From Streptomyces coeruleorubidus (GTDB taxonomy: Bacteria > Actinomycetota > Actinomycetes > Streptomycetales > Streptomycetaceae), in NCBI RefSeq assembly GCF_028885415.1, contig NZ_CP118527.1, positions 7,688,001 to 7,752,000 of the forward strand: a DNA stretch of 64,000 nt, given 5' to 3'. Shown here piece by piece: positions 60,923 through 64,000 of this stretch (its first letter is position 1; the number at the start of each line of letters is the position of its first letter). The position numbers and the translations under genes were made by a program. The notes under the pieces are model-generated. The model was not told where the DNA came from. It made no database searches and worked only from the letters and a program-made list of their open reading frames with translations.

Positions 60923-62503
60923 ATGCTTCTCGAAAGCTACCTGCAGGACACCTGGGTCGCGCCATCTGCCGCCGACGCGACGGCAGTTGACGTGCACGAC
61001 GCCGTCACCGGCGAGACGGTCTGCCGCGTCTCCTCCCAAGGCCTGGACCTCGCGGGCGCGTTCGACCACGCGCGCCACGCCGGGGGCCCCACGCTGCGCG
61101 CGCTGACCTTCCACCGGCGGGCCGACATCCTGGACGCGCTCGCCGCGGCCGTCCGCGCTCGCCGTGAGGAGCTGTACGTCCTCTCGACCCGCGCCGGCGC
61201 CACCCTCGACGACGCCCGCTACGACGTCGACGGCGGCATCCGCGTCCTGCGCGACTACGCGATGCGGGCACGCGCCGAACTGCCGGACGCGCCCCACCTC
61301 GTGGAAGGCCCCGCCGAACGCCTCGCCCGGGGCGAGGACTTCCTGGGCGTCCACCTCGTCAGCCCCTCCCCGGGCCTGATGCTCCAGGTGAACGCCTTCA
61401 ACTTCCCGGTGTGGGCGCCGCTGGAGAAGCTCGCCCAGGCCGTGCTGGCGGGCATGCCCAGCGTGGTGAAGCCGGCCACCCCGACCGCGTACCTCACCGA
61501 GCACCTGGTCCGGATCGTCACCGACGCCGGCGCCCTGCCGCCCGGCGCCCTGCAGATGGTCGCCGGTTCGGTGCGCCCGGCACTCGGCCTGCTCGGCGAG
61601 CAGGACGTCCTCTCCTTCACCGGCTCCGCCGCAACGGCTGAAACGCTGCGCACACACCCCAACCTGGTGGCCCGTTCCGTCCGCTTCAACGCCGAGGCCG
61701 ACTCCGTCAACGCCATCGTGCTGGCCCCGGACGTCACCCCGGGGTCCCCGCTGTTCGAGGCGTTCGTGCGCGAGGTGGTGACCGAGATGACCGTCAAGGC
61801 GGGCCAGAAGTGCACCGCGATCCGCCGCGTCCTCGTCCCCCGCGAACACGAGGCCGCAGCGCTCGACGCGATCGCCGCCGAGCTCGCCGGGGTCACCATC
61901 GGGAACCCCGCCGCACAGGGCGTGCGGATGGGGCCGGTCGTCAGCCTCGCCCAGCGCGACGACGTACGGCAGGCGGCGCGGAAGATCGCCCAGTCCGGAC
62001 GCTTCGTGCACGGCGACCCCGAGAAGGTGCGCGTGCTCGACGCCGACTCCGAACGGGGGGCGTTCCTCGACACCCTTCTCGTCTCCGCCGACCCGGACGC
62101 CGCCGCACCTCACGAGGTGGAGCCGTTCGGACCGGCCGCGACCGTGCTGGCGTACCGCGACACGGCCCACGCGACGAACCTGGTGGCGCGCGGCCGGGGC
62201 AGCCTCGCGGCCTCCGTCGTCGGCGACGACCTCGCCTGGACGACCGCCTTCGTCCAAGAGGCGGCCCCCTGGCACGGGCGACTGCACCTGCTGGACTCGA
62301 CGAACATGGCGCAGACCACCGGCCACGGATCGCCGCTTCCCGCCCTGAAGCACGGGGGCCCCGGCCGGGCCGGCGGCGGATCGGAGATGGCAGGCACCCG
62401 TGGAGTCGTGGACCTGATGCAGCGCACGGCACTGCAGGCCTCGCAACGGGTTCTCGACTCGCTGTGGAGCACCCCGTCGTCCTCGCCTGCCGACCACGCC
62501 TGA
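60923..62503 (+). CDS. Aldehyde dehydrogenase, PaaZ/BoxD-like
   Basis: Encodes 526 aa. The pattern is that of the aldehyde-dehydrogenase half of PaaZ: MLQVNAFNFPVWAPLEKLAQ, VVKPATPTAYLTE, SFTGSAATAETL, and the catalytic Cys in TVKAGQKCTAIRRVLVP. The MaoC-type hydratase half of PaaZ is absent, so it is closer to BoxD-type (dehydroadipyl-CoA semialdehyde) dehydrogenases. It follows the extradiol dioxygenase by 49 bp, so it probably oxidises the semialdehyde made by ring cleavage or one derived from it. Confidence 0.88.
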   Translation: MLLESYLQDTWVAPSAADATAVDVHDAVTGETVCRVSSQGLDLAGAFDHARHAGGPTLRALTFHRRADILDALAAAVRARREELYVLSTRAGATLDDARYDVDGGIRVLRDYAMRARAELPDAPHLVEGPAERLARGEDFLGVHLVSPSPGLMLQVNAFNFPVWAPLEKLAQAVLAGMPSVVKPATPTAYLTEHLVRIVTDAGALPPGALQMVAGSVRPALGLLGEQDVLSFTGSAATAETLRTHPNLVARSVRFNAEADSVNAIVLAPDVTPGSPLFEAFVREVVTEMTVKAGQKCTAIRRVLVPREHEAAALDAIAAELAGVTIGNPAAQGVRMGPVVSLAQRDDVRQAARKIAQSGRFVHGDPEKVRVLDADSERGAFLDTLLVSADPDAAAPHEVEPFGPAATVLAYRDTAHATNLVARGRGSLAASVVGDDLAWTTAFVQEAAPWHGRLHLLDSTNMAQTTGHGSPLPALKHGGPGRAGGGSEMAGTRGVVDLMQRTALQASQRVLDSLWSTPSSSPADHA

Positions 62504-62576
62504 CGTCATGCGGGCCGGGCGGGCACGGTCCGAACGACATGACCCCGACCCATTCCGACCTGTGACGCTACCGACT

Positions 62577-63635
62577 TCAGTGGGGCGGGGGCGGCCCCAC
62601 CGAGTCGCGTACCACGACGTGCGTGCCCAGCAGCAGGTGTTCGTCGGGGGCGCCCGGCGTGTGTTCGAGGGCCGTGCGGACGGCGAGGCGGCCGAGTTCC
62701 TCGTAGGGGACGTGGACCGTCGTCAGGGCGGGGTGCAGGTCGCGGGCGAAGGGGATGTCGTCGTAGCCGGCGAGGGAGATGTCGCCGGGGACGGTCAGGC
62801 CCGCCTCGTGCAGGGCGGTGAGGGCGCCCGCCGCGACCATGTCGGTGGCGGCGACGACGGCCGTGAAGTCGAGGTTCTCCTTGAGCGCTTGCTGCATGAG
62901 GCGGTGGCCCGCGTCCCGGGTGAAGTCGCCGTGCAGGAGGAGGGACGGGTCGGGGGTCAGGCCCCGGGCCCGGTGGGCGGCGAGATAGCCGCGTTCGCGG
63001 CCCAGGGCCGTGGTGTGGTCCGTCCGACCGCCGAGGAACAGCACCCGGCGGTGGCCCTGGGCGAGGACGTGGGCGACCAGGGTGTAGGCGCCGCCCTCGT
63101 TGTCGTACTCGATGACCGTCACCGGGGCGCCGGGATCCAGTGGTGGTCTGCCGCACAGGACCAGGCGGGAGCCGGCCGAGGCGAGGGAGTCGGCCATGCG
63201 GTGGGTGCGTTCGCGGTACTCGGGGGTGTCGGCGGTGCCGCCGACCAGGATCACGGCGGTGGCGCGCTGGGCACGCATCATCTCGACGAACTCCAGCTCG
63301 TGCCGGACGTCGCCCTCCGTGCTGCACACCAGGCAGAGGTGGCCGAGGCGGGTCGCCTCCCGTTCGACGCCGTGGGCCATGTGCGCGAACGACGGGCCGG
63401 TGATGTCCTCCAGCACGAACGCGAGCGTGGGCGTGCCGACGCCCGCGATGGCCTTCGCCCGCGCGTCCGCGACGTAGTCCAGCTCGCGGACCGCCCGCAT
63501 GACGCGCCCGCGCGTCGCCGCGCTCACCGGGTACACGCCGCCGAGCACCCGTGACACCGTCGACGCCGAGACCCCCGCGCGGGCCGCCACGTCCCGGATG
63601 GTGCTGCGGTTCGCGTCCCCGCTCTTCCTCGTCAT
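62577..63635 (-). CDS. LacI-family transcriptional regulator, paralogue of the 14.2-kb gene
   Basis: Encodes about 352 aa from the ATG at 63635. The HTH (STIRDVAARAGVSASTVSRV) and sensor motifs (AVILVGGTADTPEY, IEYDNEGGAY, SLAGYDDIPFARDL, LTTVHVPYEELG, LLLGTHVVVRDSVG) align motif for motif with the LacI gene at 14184-15275. Divergence in the sensor middle suggests a different ligand. The AACCGGTT box at 63702-63709, 66 bp upstream, fits autoregulation. It faces away from the aromatic cluster and is probably unrelated to it. Confidence 0.9.
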   Translation of the reverse strand: MTRKSGDANRSTIRDVAARAGVSASTVSRVLGGVYPVSAATRGRVMRAVRELDYVADARAKAIAGVGTPTLAFVLEDITGPSFAHMAHGVEREATRLGHLCLVCSTEGDVRHELEFVEMMRAQRATAVILVGGTADTPEYRERTHRMADSLASAGSRLVLCGRPPLDPGAPVTVIEYDNEGGAYTLVAHVLAQGHRRVLFLGGRTDHTTALGRERGYLAAHRARGLTPDPSLLLHGDFTRDAGHRLMQQALKENLDFTAVVAATDMVAAGALTALHEAGLTVPGDISLAGYDDIPFARDLHPALTTVHVPYEELGRLAVRTALEHTPGAPDEHLLLGTHVVVRDSVGPPPPH

Positions 63636-63701
63636 GACTGCCTCGTCTCTCCCGGGCGCCGGTCCGCACCCACCCCGCGGGAACTGCGGCAACACCATGG
63701 C

Positions 63702-63709
63702 AACCGGTT
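63702..63709. promoter_or_regulatory. AACCGGTT operator upstream of LacI
   Basis: AACCGGTT within GGCAACCGGTTCCC, 66 bp before the LacI start. The same core recurs at 14157, 16984, 17194, 27271, 27672 and 27998. Confidence 0.6.
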
Positions 63710-63931
63710 CCCTGGACGGAGGCTAGCAGCGGGGAGGGCAAGGGAGGAGTGGTGTGCGCGGACCGGTGTCGGAGTTGGGTGACGAGCCATTCCCGGAAGG
63801 TGGGCCCGGCGAGCTTGCGTGCGGGCTGGACGGGAACCCGCCGACCGCCGAGGAGTGCCAGTGACACGGCCACGGGGATCACGGCATGGGACGAGTCACC
63901 CCCGTGTGGAAGGCGTGGCCGGATCGCGACC

Positions 63932-64000
63932 ATGGCCTTCAGCGTTCCCCGCCTGTGGATCGGCTCGACCGAGATCATCGCCCTCGCCGACGGAGAAGGC
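63932..64000 (+). CDS. Start of a possible MBL-fold metallo-hydrolase (cut by window end)
   Basis: The 23 codons from the ATG at 63932 to the window edge read PRLWIGSTEIIALADGEG after a short lead. This resembles the first strands of metallo-beta-lactamase-fold hydrolases, where a short strand pair ends in ALxDGE. There is too little sequence to be sure. The preceding 63720-63930 stretch shows no recognised gene. Confidence 0.35.
   Translation, partial: MAFSVPRLWIGSTEIIALADGEG

Overview
The window reads as part of a Streptomyces (or close actinomycete) chromosome. GC is very high with G/C-biased third codon positions. ATG and GTG starts are mixed, there are Tat-type lipoproteins, DUF397/XRE/ATPase trios, DUF5954 and several LacI regulators, and the sugar ABC operons lack their own ATPase. 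No rRNA, tRNA or CRISPR array was seen.

Layout. (1) 1-7.7 kb is miscellaneous: an NmrA-type oxidoreductase beside a divergent AraC regulator, a second AraC gene, a divergent VOC/SRPBCC pair around a long inverted repeat, a lipoprotein, a DUF5954 protein and a secreted beta-propeller. (2) 7.7-13.8 kb is a xylan/arabinoxylan uptake unit: LacI regulator, GH43 glycosidase, two ABC permeases and a binding lipoprotein, all on the minus strand. (3) 14.2-36.2 kb is a pectin / uronic-polysaccharide island: LacI regulator, 2-hydroxyacid dehydrogenase, a second sugar ABC importer, three secreted alginate-lyase-family proteins (one 1426 aa and multi-domain), a GH28-like beta-helix enzyme and a carboxylesterase. 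AACCGGTT operator-like boxes recur in its gaps. Enzymes for the arabinan side chains survive only as internally deleted remnants (GH51, GH127). (4) 36.2-46.5 kb is an accessory patchwork: a DUF397/XRE/ATPase module, an IS630 element inserted exactly at the shared stop codons of two convergent genes, a membrane NACHT NTPase lying between that IS and an inverted truncated copy of it, a CGNR regulator with an alpha/beta hydrolase, an IS701 remnant fused to an MFS remnant, and a DUF418 membrane protein. (5) 47.1-49.5 kb is a CBM13-PL11 rhamnogalacturonan lyase behind a perfect CebR-type 14-bp palindrome. (6) 49.6-62.5 kb is a compact catabolic cluster that looks built for an aromatic or cyclic acid: a class I cytochrome P450 with its own ferredoxin and reductase, cupin, CoA ligase, acyl-CoA dehydrogenase, 3-hydroxyacyl-CoA dehydrogenase, MDR reductase, MarR regulator, FAH-family enzyme and CMD-family protein. 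A BphC-like extradiol dioxygenase and an aldehyde dehydrogenase are divergent from these. The same 29-bp operator-like element lies over the promoters at both ends. (7) 62.6-64 kb holds another LacI regulator, a paralogue of the one at 14.2 kb, and the first codons of a further gene.

How the parts work together. Regions 2, 3 and 5 form a plant cell-wall saprophyte toolkit: secreted enzymes cut polymers, lipoprotein-dependent importers take up oligomers and LacI regulators gate expression. Region 6 suggests a dedicated route from a ring compound, through P450 oxidation, extradiol cleavage and CoA-dependent beta-oxidation, to central metabolism. Substrates are inferred from families and context only.
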